A stretch of 64,000 nucleotides of DNA from Corynebacterium sp. NML140438 (GTDB lineage: Bacteria; Actinomycetota; Actinomycetes; Mycobacteriales; Mycobacteriaceae). Shown here piece after piece: positions 37,301-46,700 of this stretch. The notes beneath the pieces are model-generated. The model was given only the letters and a program-made list of their open reading frames with translations. It did no database searches and was not told where the DNA came from. Position 1 is the first letter of the stretch, and every line of letters starts with the position of its first letter. The position numbers and the translations under genes are program-made. Where the stretch lies: the NCBI RefSeq assembly GCF_001875725.1, contig NZ_MLCQ01000019.1, forward strand, positions 124,001 through 188,000, written 5' to 3'.

Positions 37301-39164
37301 CCGCTGCAAGGCGCTTGCGGTTTCCATCGGCATCGATGCCATACAGCGTCGCCGTGTACGTCATCATCTTGTCAAGGTCCTTCGGAACCGTAATTTCACA
37401 ATTCGGCAACGAACCATCCGACTTCGCTGGCATGCCCAGCGAGTCTTCCTTGTCAACCAGGTTGCCTTCTGCGTCAACCGCCTTGCACGTGTTAATCACG
37501 TTGCCGTCTTGATCGGTCCACTCGACCTGGTATAGGGCGCCCGATTCGAAAGCAGGCAACCCCTGCGTAAACGCGTGGGTAGAATCGCCTGGTCGAGCAA
37601 AGTTCGTCAACGAATCATATTTATCCACCGCAAAGTTGATCTTGTTCGGCATGAGGACCATGTCCCACGAGCTCAGGTTATAGTTCGCATTCAGTAGGAC
37701 AGCCTGTGTAGCACGCATGTCGAATTGGTCTGCGGCAGCAGCAGTAGCGATGTTGCTAACACCCCAGGCAGCTGCAGTCAGGCCCTGCCAAACATTGCCG
37801 CGCCACGCACCCATATTCGACACACCGTGAGGCAAGTCCGGCGTGTCTACAAACATCCAGTCCCAGTTGACGTGCTTCACGTCTCCGCGAAGTGAAGCCT
37901 GGTTTTGGGAGAAGTAACCATCGGAGAATTCGGCGGCAACCGTGCCTGCAAGCTCAGGGGCTACCTTGCCAGGCTTATTCGGGCCGATGCCATACGTACC
38001 CTTGAACTGCACCAAGTAATCACCGTTACCGTCAGTTTCAGTAACGACACGCTCAGCGATCCAATCCGGATGCTGTGCAATCTGCTCGTTAATCCATTCC
38101 TGTAGCTTCAGCTCATCATTAACATCCCAGCTCGTGCCACGCAAGCTGTGATTCTGGTACAGCGTGCCCTTATTTTCCTCGACGTGCTTTTGGATCTCAC
38201 GTATGGCCGCATCCGAAAGGTAGGCGGCTACTACCTTCATCCCCTCGACACGACGATCACCAGATGCACTGGCCATAGATTTCACAAAAGTGCTCGTTGT
38301 GCCAGTGTTGTAGTTCCAATACGCCTTGCCATAGAGAGAACCACCGTCCTTGCCATTGGCAGCCTTCTCAACGTCGGTCATCTTATGCCACTGGGACTCA
38401 TCACCGAGCATCTTTTCAGCGTTGGAGCGCTTCACAAACAGCTGGTGAACGTTGAAAACGTTCTGATCAAGCCCGCCCGAACGCCAGTCGGCGCTAAGGC
38501 TAAGGTCCGTGACCGTACCATCCGGCGCTGGGCGCGCACCATAGCCAACGAGCATTTCATACTCATTGCGGTCATACCCATCAACCCAGATCTTTACTTT
38601 CTGGCCTCGACCGCCCGCAGCGATGTTGTACTGGCCATAAAACTCACGGTAATTGCCTTCAGAGTCGATGAATGGGCGCATGTTGATTGCGAACTCACCA
38701 TTCTCATCGACCGTGGTCTTGTAGATTGGAGAGGCAACTGCTGGGTTGTCCCCAGAGGTTCCGGGGCTCGGCTTTTCAAACCATTGCGCGTATACAGTCG
38801 CGCCCTTGAAATTCTCGCCGATTCCCGAACCAGCTGCTGGCAACGCCTTTCCGTAACCTGCGGACTGCCCTCCTGCACTGCCAGTTGTAGGGTCCGACGT
38901 GCCCGGGTACTGGTCGTAAACCATTGCGGTACCCGAAACTGTTTTCTTGCCCCTTATTACACCCGGGGAGTAGATCGCGCCGTAAGGATCGGCACTATCG
39001 TTCATCGCGTTAGCTTGCGCATCAGCAGGAGCTTCCGCACCAACAACGGCAGCAGGCTTGTCCTGCGCAAACGCTACCGGCTGCGCAAGTGGCGCAACGA
39101 GCGCAAAGGACAGTGCTGCAGCAGCGATCGAAGTTCCACGACGAGCCTTGAATTGACTTCGCAT
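34323..39164 (-). CDS. Giant surface protein 2 (YPDG/Rib/Ig domains, shared C-terminal anchor)
   Basis: 1613 residues from the ATG giving MRSQFKARRGTSI, 6 bp after GGAAGGA. The signal peptide ends near VAFAQDKPA. The head (about 30-590) has GTAMVYDQYPG, GATVYAQWFEKP, SPIYKTTVDENGEFAINMRP and VKIWVDGYDR, shared with giant proteins 4 and 5 and loosely with 6. Then come YPDG domains, an exact tandem pair of 94-residue domains (SIVPGTATDVVPADNKPKSL onward), a long domain with DFDGDGKKNREE, a bacterial Ig domain (DENGNWTVDVPAG) and a second long domain with DFDGDGVPNGKE. The anchor runs from CAASAVGFGLPLIAL to IYDNC and is followed by a tail with SSVKDLELQGSSG. It is monocistronic by position. Extracellular; adhesion is inferred. 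Confidence 0.87.
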   Translation of the reverse strand: MRSQFKARRGTSIAAAALSFALVAPLAQPVAFAQDKPAAVVGAEAPADAQANAMNDSADPYGAIYSPGVIRGKKTVSGTAMVYDQYPGTSDPTTGSAGGQSAGYGKALPAAGSGIGENFKGATVYAQWFEKPSPGTSGDNPAVASPIYKTTVDENGEFAINMRPFIDSEGNYREFYGQYNIAAGGRGQKVKIWVDGYDRNEYEMLVGYGARPAPDGTVTDLSLSADWRSGGLDQNVFNVHQLFVKRSNAEKMLGDESQWHKMTDVEKAANGKDGGSLYGKAYWNYNTGTTSTFVKSMASASGDRRVEGMKVVAAYLSDAAIREIQKHVEENKGTLYQNHSLRGTSWDVNDELKLQEWINEQIAQHPDWIAERVVTETDGNGDYLVQFKGTYGIGPNKPGKVAPELAGTVAAEFSDGYFSQNQASLRGDVKHVNWDWMFVDTPDLPHGVSNMGAWRGNVWQGLTAAAWGVSNIATAAAADQFDMRATQAVLLNANYNLSSWDMVLMPNKINFAVDKYDSLTNFARPGDSTHAFTQGLPAFESGALYQVEWTDQDGNVINTCKAVDAEGNLVDKEDSLGMPAKSDGSLPNCEITVPKDLDKMMTYTATLYGIDADGNRKRLAADSFTALVKTASEVTPEYDPTFAEIGKETPTGKPHFTDSKTGEPIDPSDERLQGAEYQLHKSALPDGWTAEIDSATGVITVTPGPNGIDGEELKPGDKVNLPVRVKYADGSTNGVYAPIVIGKQADFFDPKYEEGKGKPGENATVPAPKFTDKNGKEVTPPAGTKFTPGENAPDGVEVDKETGKITVPVPEDKKPGDKITVPVEVTYPDGSKDNVDVTVTVEEPAPSIVPGTATDVVPADNKPKSLDDKVKNPTEGMTGEVLDKDGNPIEDAKVEVDPNTGEIKVTVPEGTKPQDGKVVVKDKGGNKVGEIDIKIIEPAPSIVPGTATDVVPADNKPKSLDDKVKNPTEGMTGEVLDKDGNPIEDAKVEVDPNTGEIKVTVPEGTKPQDGKVVVKDKGGNKVGEIDIKIVDPRSDAAKFVPNYGDATKVEAGKTEQSKKPFGEADAPVKAAKSTPSEGSEDWKFETSQTDGVVTATSPTYEKVGEKIAEKMPELQKTPKKQRWDQFVKEFTPFVKPDVSVEFEYEDGTSNSAKAGFDLVGKDGKSLLDPDGDFDGDGKKNREEIEKGSNPADETSTPDETAPTIDNVTEGDKQVKGKDDRPNSSVTVEFPDGTKKTVPTDENGNWTVDVPAGMELKPGGKIKVTDEAGNPSTAEVQPKPKDGEGEDQKTPGDKPAPAPGDSLDSLDFKYPAETNVKPGTKGEATPSFTKDGKDYTPKGINAQDPKAEGATDWQFGTNGPVVTGQAPSMDQLTKQFTGKYGQPDDARRKLTFEQFTKDFGNVANPLAKFGVTDGKTTKPGEAQFRLVGQDGKSILDPSGDFDGDGVPNGKEIEKGLNPFDPKENGFDAGRCAASAVGFGLPLIALLPLGLASQIQIPVLSDVAAQVDAQLKAVNTRIQQQAGIFNPEMAAQAERINAQLRTVGADLGMVAAGIVLIAAGILAGTVIYDNCKPGGPSSSVKDLELQGSSGSKVKLSSGEKGEKATKPMKEAPSTK
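36079..36636 (-). repeat. Tandem 282-bp duplication inside giant surface protein 2
   Basis: Two copies in tandem (36079-36360 and 36361-36636) appear identical base for base, except at the edges. They encode two identical 94-residue domains. Full identity, including silent positions, points to a very recent duplication or ongoing unequal recombination. Confidence 0.92.
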
Positions 39165-39285
39165 AAACATTCCTTCCATTGGTCTAGTCATCGTAACCAC
39201 GCCGTACACCCTGAATCCGCGAAATCCCCGCAAAACTCGAGGTCGCGCGGACGGGCAGTAGTCAGATAGTGGTCACCTGCAGGAA

Positions 39286-39291
39286 ATTGTA
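39286..39291 (-). promoter_or_regulatory. -10 box of giant surface protein 2
   Basis: TACAAT on the minus strand in the context GGTTGATACAATTTCC, 121 bp before the start codon. The same GTTGATACAATTT-like box precedes giant proteins 3 and 4. There is no strong -35. Confidence 0.65.
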
Positions 39292-39430
39292 TCAACCGTT
39301 GAGGAGTGCGGAAATTTCACGAATCTGCCTTATAACCCCCCGCCAAGGAAGCTACACATCGTAAGCAAGGGACAAAAGAAGTCCTTAGACTTCACTCTCG
39401 ATACTATTAAGTAGCTCTGTTGAACAATTA

Positions 39431-39441
39431 CCCCCCCCCCC
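39431..39441 (-). repeat. Homopolymer tract G11 upstream of giant surface protein 2
   Basis: Eleven consecutive C on the plus strand, 140 bp upstream of the -10 box and 266 bp upstream of the start codon. Confidence 0.9.
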
Positions 39442-39508
39442 GCGTTTTAGACAAGCGAACACTCTTAAAGTGCAAATGTAAAACACTCGCTAACAGTTAT
39501 TGAAACAA

Positions 39509-39553
39509 AAAAGTTGCCACCCGCTACTCTTAACGTAACGAATGGCAACTTTT
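39509..39553 (-). terminator. Terminator of giant surface protein 3
   Basis: The arms AAAAGTTGCCA and TGGCAACTTTT are perfectly complementary. On the minus strand a T-run (TTTTTTGTTTC) follows, so this is a good intrinsic terminator, 86 bp past the stop codon at 39639. Confidence 0.88.
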
Positions 39554-39638
39554 CTGTTTTCTTACAGTAAGTTTAGGAAAGGCTTACGGTGGACAGTCCC
39601 CCTCTTGGGGGGAGTCCGTCGCCGTAGCGTTACCTCGC

Positions 39639-42600
39639 TTACTTGTCCCCCTTCGGCTTAGCCGGCGTTGGCTTCTTGCCTGCATCGCCCTTCTCACCAG
39701 AGGACAGTTTCACCTTGCTGCCGGAGGAACCCTGCAGCTCCAGGTCCTTCACAGAGGACTTTGGGCCACCCGGGTTGCAGTTGTCGTAGATGACCGTACC
39801 AGCCAGGATGCCGGCTGCGATCAGCACGATACCCGCGGCAACCATACCGAGGTCCGCACCAACAGTGCGCAGCTGGGCATTGATCTGCTCAATCTGGCGT
39901 GCCATCTCCGGGTTGAAGACACCAGCCTGCTGCTGGATACGAGTGTTCACAGCCTTCAGCTGCGCATCAACCTGCCCAGCCAAATCGCTGAGCACCGGAA
40001 TCTGAATCTGAGAAGCCAGACCCAGCGGCAGCAGCGCAATCAGCGGCAGACCGAAGCCCACAGCAGACGCCACACACTTACCGGTATCAATCGAGACCCT
40101 TGCTTCAGCCTTGTTACCAGCACCATCAGTTGCGGTAATGGTGTCGCCAGTCTTCAGGTCAACACCAGCCGGAACCTCAACCTTCCACTTGCCGTCCTTA
40201 TCGGTCGTGGCCGGGATCTCGATAACCTTGCCATCCTTGCCAGGAATCGTCACCGTAATGTCCTCGCCCGGACGGTCGCCCTTGCCTTCAATGACCTTCG
40301 CGCCCGGCTCGATCTTGTTGATCGTCGGCGGCGTGGTGTCACTGTCGGCTGGGTGCGTGCCTTCCTTGACCTCCTGTTCGTTGGTCTTGCCGTCGCCGTC
40401 GAAGTCGCCTTCCGGATCCAGCAGGGACTTGCCGTCCTTGCCAACGAGGTCGAACCCGGCGGTCGCCGTGTCTTTCGAGCCACCGTCGTACGTGAACTCA
40501 ACCTCGACCTTCGGCTTCACGAAGGACTCGAATTGCTTCACGAACTCGTCCCAACGCTTGCCAGCCTCGTGGCTCTTGATCTCCGGGAGCTTCTCGGAGA
40601 TCTTCTCGTTGACCGTCTTGTAGCTCGGAGCCGTCGCCGTAACGACGCCATCCTTACCAGGCTTAACGACGTCCCCATCCTTCGGACCGAACGCCCAGTC
40701 TTCAGAGCCGTTGGACGGCGTACCCGTGGCCTTCTCAACTGGTGCCTTGCCGTCCTTGCCGAACGGGTTGTTCGAGGACTCGGTCTTGCCAGCCTCGACC
40801 TTGGTCGGATCGCCGTAGTTCGGGTTCACGATCTTGACGTCGATCTCACCGATCGGGTTCTTGCCTGTGCCGTCGGTGATGATGACCTTGGCATCCTGCG
40901 GATCAGTACCTTCCGGCACCGTCACCTTAACGTTGCCGTCCTTACCAATCTCGACCTTCGATCCTGGGATCTCATTGCCGTCCTTATCGACAAGCTTGCC
41001 CTTCTCATCACCCTTCGGGTTCTCGATCTTGCCAACGGTGTGTTCGCCACCGTTAGCCGGAACCGTGGAGTTAGCACCGTCCGTGTTAATCGACGGCGCC
41101 GGAGGCGTAGCATCCGGATCCTTGATCTCAACCTCAATGGTGTCGATCACGTTGCCATCCTTATCCTTGACAACAACTGTGATCTTGTCACCCGGCTTCG
41201 CATCCTTAGACGGAGTGACCTTGATATCACCGTTCGGCAAGATCTCAGCAGTACCAGGACCCTGTCTCAACGGTTGCACCAGCCGGAACCTCACCGGAAC
41301 CATCCTTCTTCGGAACAGTCACATCCTTACCCGGCGTGGTAGAAGCACCATCCCAATCAGGATTCGTCGGAACAGGAGTCTCCCCCTTGACCGTAACCTT
41401 TGCGGTAATCGTCTCACGAGACCCATCCGGATACGTCACCAAGACCGGAATGGTGTACTCGCCGACCTCTGCATCCTCAGGTGGCGTGACCTCAATCTTT
41501 CCGTCCGGCGCCACCGTGACCCAGTCAGGTGTATCAATCTGCTTGCCATTCGGATCAGTCAGCTGTGTGACCTGATTGAACGAAGTGCCATCGGGAAGCT
41601 GCTTACCATCCTTATCCTTTGGTGCTTCCACCGTCGTGGTCTCTCCCACCTTCGCCTCAGTATCCTTGTACTTCGGCTCAAATTCACCATTCTGGCGAAC
41701 CTTGTCAACAGCAATGAAGGAGTCCTGAGCAATCACGACGCCGTAAGCGTTGACCAGTTGCGCTACGTAAGTACCTGGAGTTGCAAAGTCCGCGGGAGCC
41801 AAGGCACACTTCCCAGCGTCTGCCAGGGTGTTGACTGGGCAGTCTTTACCGATCTGCTTACCGTCCGGACCATTCCAAACGATCTTGTTGTCACCAGAGA
41901 ACGGCAGTGCACCCGTCAACTTAATCTTCGCAGGCTCGAGGTTGTTGATGCCTTCTGGAAGATCCGCCGGGTTGAGGTAGGAATCGTAATTTACGATATC
42001 CAAGGTCGCGATGTCGGCTTGGACCTCAGCGAAGTTAATATTATACCAACGGTTACCGATGAAGCTAGGGATACCGATATTGCCGCCCCAGTTCGGGTTC
42101 TCACCTGCATTACCATTGACCTTCTGGAACACAGGGGTCGGGAAGCCACTGAAGGAGTTCAGGACCTTGCCGTCCTTCTCAGCCCAAAGGTAGGTGTAGT
42201 CGTTCATGCGGTCGCCGACATCCTCACCCATACGGATGGTGTAACGGCCTTCCGCATCGGTTTCAGCACCAACGGTCTTCAGGATTGGCTCCTTGCCGTT
42301 CGCACGCATGTTTTCAATCATGCTCTTGGTCGCAGCAGCCTGCTCACGGTATGGTTTGTCGCCAATGGCCAGTCGCTTGTACTCCGCAATACCTTCATCG
42401 GAAAGAACAGAGGCATAGACCTTAGCCCCTTCCATCGGCTGATCGCCATCCCACTGGTACAGCGGACCGATCTCGTTACGGTCTGGACCGCCTTGCGCAT
42501 CTTTCCAAACATTTCCGTAGTAGGAATAACGTGGCGCCTCCGTTCCTGTAGGCTTGTGCCAGCCCTCATTGTCCATGGAGAAGTTCGGGCTCACCATGTA

Positions 42601-43353
42601 GGAGTTCGCCTCAGCGCTCGGAGCACGCTCTTCCAAGAAAATGCCGGTTCGCTGCATATTGTTAGCCTCGAGGTAGAACGCTCCGTTTGCGGTACCCTGC
42701 GTGACAGGTGCCCACGCACCCGGGACACCGCCACCCGCCTGGCGCACATAGGCCAGGTTATTACCGGTTTCCTCGTTCTTCAACGGGGAATCAACCCAAA
42801 TACGGTACTCCTGTCCCCTAACGGCGCGGAAGAGGTGCGGCTTACCGTTCACATCGACGAAGGAGTACTCACCACCCGGCACTTCACTATCCGGATGGGA
42901 AAGTACATTGCCCTCCCCGTCCCGAGCGCGAAGATCAAAGACATAGTTACCTGAATCGTCACCGAGCTGGTGTGACTTCGTGGTAAAGATCGGGGAAATC
43001 GTGCCGTCGCGGTCCTTGAACTGCATGTAAATCGTGGCGTCGTTGATACCCATGGTCCCCTTCAAGGACGACGACCCAGTCGTCTCTTTGAGACCAATAA
43101 GACCCGACAGCGTTGCGAAAGCGTTCGTCATTCCGGTCCTGTTCGTGACGTAGCCATTCGCGATGCCGTCCGCTTCAATCAGCTTTGTTGGGTCTGTCGG
43201 CGGGGTGACCACAACAGTTCCCGACGTTTCAGCATGCGCAGCCGGACCAGCCTGCGGTACTACAGCTGCCTGAACCGTCGGTGCTACCAACGCAAACGAC
43301 AACGCTGCCGCGGCAATAGAGGTGCCTCGGCGCGCCTTATATGAGTTTCGCAT
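39639..43353 (-). pseudogene. Giant surface protein 3, interrupted by a +1 frameshift
   Basis: The upstream frame starts at the ATG giving MRNSYKARRGTSI (6 bp after GGAAGGA). It runs about 700 codons to a stop at 41245, ending in the shifted residues ETGSWYC. The downstream frame, which carries AEILPNGDIKVTP and the rest of the gene, is open to 39639. Removing one G from the GGG at 41260-41262 (coding strand ACAGGGTCCTGG) restores a continuous protein of about 1237 residues. Intact order would be: signal peptide, head (VYMQF/SPIF type, RIWVDSP), YPDG domains, Rib-like domain, long domain with DFDGDGKTNEQE, Ig domain, anchor CVASAVGFG to IYDNC. Either a real null/phase-off state or a sequencing error. 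The truncated product would be secreted without its anchor. Confidence 0.85.
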
Positions 43354-43420
43354 AGAAATTCCTTCCATAGATGCAAGCAAATTGACTTTCAGTTCACGCG
43401 CTAAAAGCCATTCGTTATAA

Positions 43421-43426
43421 ATTGTA
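43421..43426 (-). promoter_or_regulatory. -10 box of giant surface protein 3
   Basis: TACAAT on the minus strand within AGATTGATACAATTTAT, 67 bp before the start codon. It matches the box of giant proteins 2 and 4. Confidence 0.65.
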
Positions 43427-43559
43427 TCAATCTATAAAGACCGAAGGTTCCGCACAGCAGATTTCTAATTTTCCTGGTCACAGCTTTACAAACGTCACTT
43501 TTCCGTCACTATACAGACCTTTCGGCACGCCTTGACTACGATTTGGTACACATACTCAT

Positions 43560-43571
43560 CCCCCCCCTCCC
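43560..43571 (-). repeat. Interrupted homopolymer tract upstream of giant surface protein 3
   Basis: On the plus strand eight C, one T, three C. It is 134 bp upstream of the -10 box, the same spacing as in giant protein 4. The T interrupts a run that would otherwise be 12 long. Confidence 0.85.
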
Positions 43572-43658
43572 GCAAAAACTGCCACCACCAAGCCCTACAC
43601 ACTAAACAACACTTGTAGCTTTCCCCAGCCTATTGAGACCCATTTCAACGCAGAGAAA

Positions 43659-43701
43659 AAAGCTGTTGCCCGCCACACACAGTGTGACGGGCAACAGCTT
43701 T
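43659..43701 (-). terminator. Terminator of giant surface protein 4
   Basis: AAAGCTGTTGCCCG pairs perfectly with CGGGCAACAGCTTT. On the minus strand the T-run TTTCTC follows. It lies 80 bp past the stop codon at 43781. Confidence 0.88.
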
Positions 43702-43780
43702 AAAATTCTTAACTGAGTATTAGCCGGGCGTTATGCAACCCGCCCCCTACACGGGGGTGCAGGGGCCACGGTTCGCCACG

Positions 43781-46700
43781 TTACTTCTTCGACGTTTCAG
43801 CCTTGGAAGGTTTCGCTGGCTGGCCCTCATCATTTGAGGAGAGCTTCAGCTTCTTGCCAGACGAGCCTTTAATCTCCAGGTCCTCGACCGAGGAGAGTGG
43901 GCCGTTCGGGTTGCAGTTGCTGTAGACGAGCGTTCCGGCCAGGACGCCTGCGGCGATCAGCGCGATCGCTGCGGCAACCATGCCAAGGTCGGCACCGACC
44001 TTGCCCAGTTGGTCGTTGATGCGCTCAGCTTGAACTGCCAGTTGCGGGTCAAACACGCCGATCTGTTGCTGGATTCGTGTGTTCACGTCCTTCAGCTGCG
44101 CATTGACTTGTGCTGCCAGGTCGCTGAGCACTGGGATCTGTACTTGCGTAGCCAGACCCAGTGGCAGCAGTGCAATCAGCGGCAGACCGAAGCCCATTGC
44201 GGAGGCAATGCACTTGTTCTGGTCAATACCCACCTTCGTCTTCGCCTCGAGACCAGCACCATCCTTGGCGAAGATGTCCTGACCCGGCAGCAGTTGGACG
44301 TCCGACGGGACCTTCACCGTCCAGTTGCCGTTCGCGTCGGTCTTCGTCTTGACAACCTTGTTGCCCGGGAGGGTAACCGTGATGTCTTCGCCCGGACGGT
44401 CGCCCTTGCCCTTGATCTCCGTGTCGCCTGGGTTGACTGGGAAGATCTCAGGATTGGTGGTGTCCTTGACCGTGACTGTTGTGCCATTCCCGGCCTTGTC
44501 CTTCACGGTGATCTTGTCGCCGTGGTTGAGCTGAACATCGCCCGGAACGTTGACAGACCAGTTACCGTTCTCGTCGGTGTCGGTCTCAACCGGCTTCTCG
44601 ACGCCCGGGATGGTGACGAAGATCCTCGAGTTCTTACGGTCGTCCGTACCGGAGATCGTCGTATCGCCAGGCTTGACCGGGTTCACCTTCGGCGCCTCGG
44701 TGTCAGGCACCTCGTCGCCGTTGGCCGGGTTGGAACCGCCCTTGATCTCGTCCTCGTTGGAAATACCGTCACCGTCGAAGTCGCCCTTCGGGTTGAGCAG
44801 GGACTTGCCGTCCTTGCCAACCAGTTCGAAGCCTGCGGTAGCAGCGTTCTTCGAGCCGTCGTTGTACTCGAAGTTCACGCTCACCGTTGGGCGAACATAA
44901 GGAGTGAAGATCTCCTTGAACTTCGCCCAGCTGCTGTTGATGTTCGGCAGCTCAGCGGCGATCCGCTCGCCGACCTTCTCGTAGCTCGGAGCCTCCGCCG
45001 TTACGACGCCACTATCCTTGCCAGTCTCGAAGGACCAGTCGTCGGCACCCTCAGAAGGCGTACCCACAGCATCCTTCACTGGGACGCCGGCCTGACCCTC
45101 GAACGGATCGACTACCTCGACCTTGCCAGCCTCAACATTCTTGCGATCACCGTAGTTCGGGGTGTACTTCGCAGCATCCTCGCGCGGATCCACGATCGTC
45201 ACGTTGATCTCGCCGACGGTTTCGTCGCCACTGTTGGTGATAACGACCTTGGCGGCCTTCGGATCAGTACCCTCAGGCACCGTCACCTTGATGGTGCCGT
45301 CCTCGCCGATCTCAACGGTGGAGCCTGGGATCTCGTCGCCGTTGCCGTCGACAAGCTTGCCCTTCTCATCACCCTGCTTATTCTCAACCGTGCCCACAAC
45401 ATGCGGCGTGTTGTCCGCCGGTACGTTGGTGTTCTCAGCAGGGGTGACCTCCGGCTTCGGGGCAACCGTGAAAGTAAAGCTCTGCTTCACTTCCTGGCCA
45501 TCAGCACCCTTGACCGGCTTGCCATCCTTACCCAGCACAGCCACGGTCACGGTGAACGTGCCGTCCTTCTGCGGGGTACCAGTAATTGTGCCGGTCGCCG
45601 GGTCGTACTCCACGCCCTCAGGCAGACCATCAACAGTGACCTTGCCCTCGGTCGGAACGTTGGTCACCTTCACATCAACAGGCGTGATCTTCTTACCAAC
45701 CACACCCGACTGGTCCTCAATCTTCCCGATCGTCGACGGCGCCGAGTTCGGGTCCTTCGGATCCGTACCAGCGTTCTTCTCGTCCTCGTCAGGGATGCCG
45801 TCGTTATCGTCATCCGGGTCAGTGACATCCGGGATGCCGTCGCCATCGGAGTCACGCTGAACCGTGATTACCTTCGTGCCCTCGACGTCCTCCTTATCCT
45901 TGGCAGTGATGGTGACCGTGACTTCAACGTCACGCTCTTCCTCATCCTTGCCCCAGTCGCCCAGCTTGTCTGGGGTTCCGGTGACCTTGCCAGTTTCAGG
46001 ATCAACGCTCAGGCCACCAGGCAGCTTATCGACGCCCACCTTGCCACCAGCCGGCACATTCTTCGCCGTGTCAAACGGGTCAGTCTTCTGGCCCTCAACC
46101 ACGACCTTCTTGTCCTGGTTCACCAGCGGGTTCGGGATGGTGATGCTGCCGTCCAGCTTGGCCCATGGGCGTGAACCCTTGTCCTTCGGGTTCGAACCCT
46201 TCTCGAGCTCTTCCTTATCAAGGATGCCATCGTTGTCGTCGTCATCATCATCAACATCCGGCGTGCCATCACCATCAGTATCCAGCTTGAAATTCGCGTT
46301 GACGTCATCCGTGGACTTATCCGGATACGTCACCACAACCGGAACATCAAAGACTTCCTTGGTGTCCTTGTTCAACTTGGACGTATCCGGGAACGTCACC
46401 GTAATCTCACCAGTCGACGGATCAATCACAACAACGTAGCCCTCAGGAGCCGTAAAGCCATCCGCAATCGCGAACTCCGAACCCGCAGGAGCCTTCGCGT
46501 CCTGACCAGTAAACTTCGGCGCAGACTCCACCGGCGTACCAGGAACCACCAACTTGCCCTCATACGAAGGCACCACCGTATCGGCAACAGACTTCACCTC
46601 AAAGGTAAAGCTCGTCTCCACAGGCTTACCATCAACACCCTTGACAGGCTGGCCATCCTTACCCAGCACAGCAACCTTCACGGTCACAGGCTTGTCAGTA

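Noticed and set aside
34026..37535. Plus-strand open frame of 1169 codons
   Set aside because: It is antisense to giant surface protein 2; its Arg/Leu-rich composition and lack of domains or a ribosome-binding site mark it as a by-product of the codon bias of the repeat-rich gene.
40834..46174. Long plus-strand frames opposite giant proteins 3 and 4
   Set aside because: They are frame shadows with no signal peptide, domain or start context; the minus-strand proteins have coherent domain architecture.
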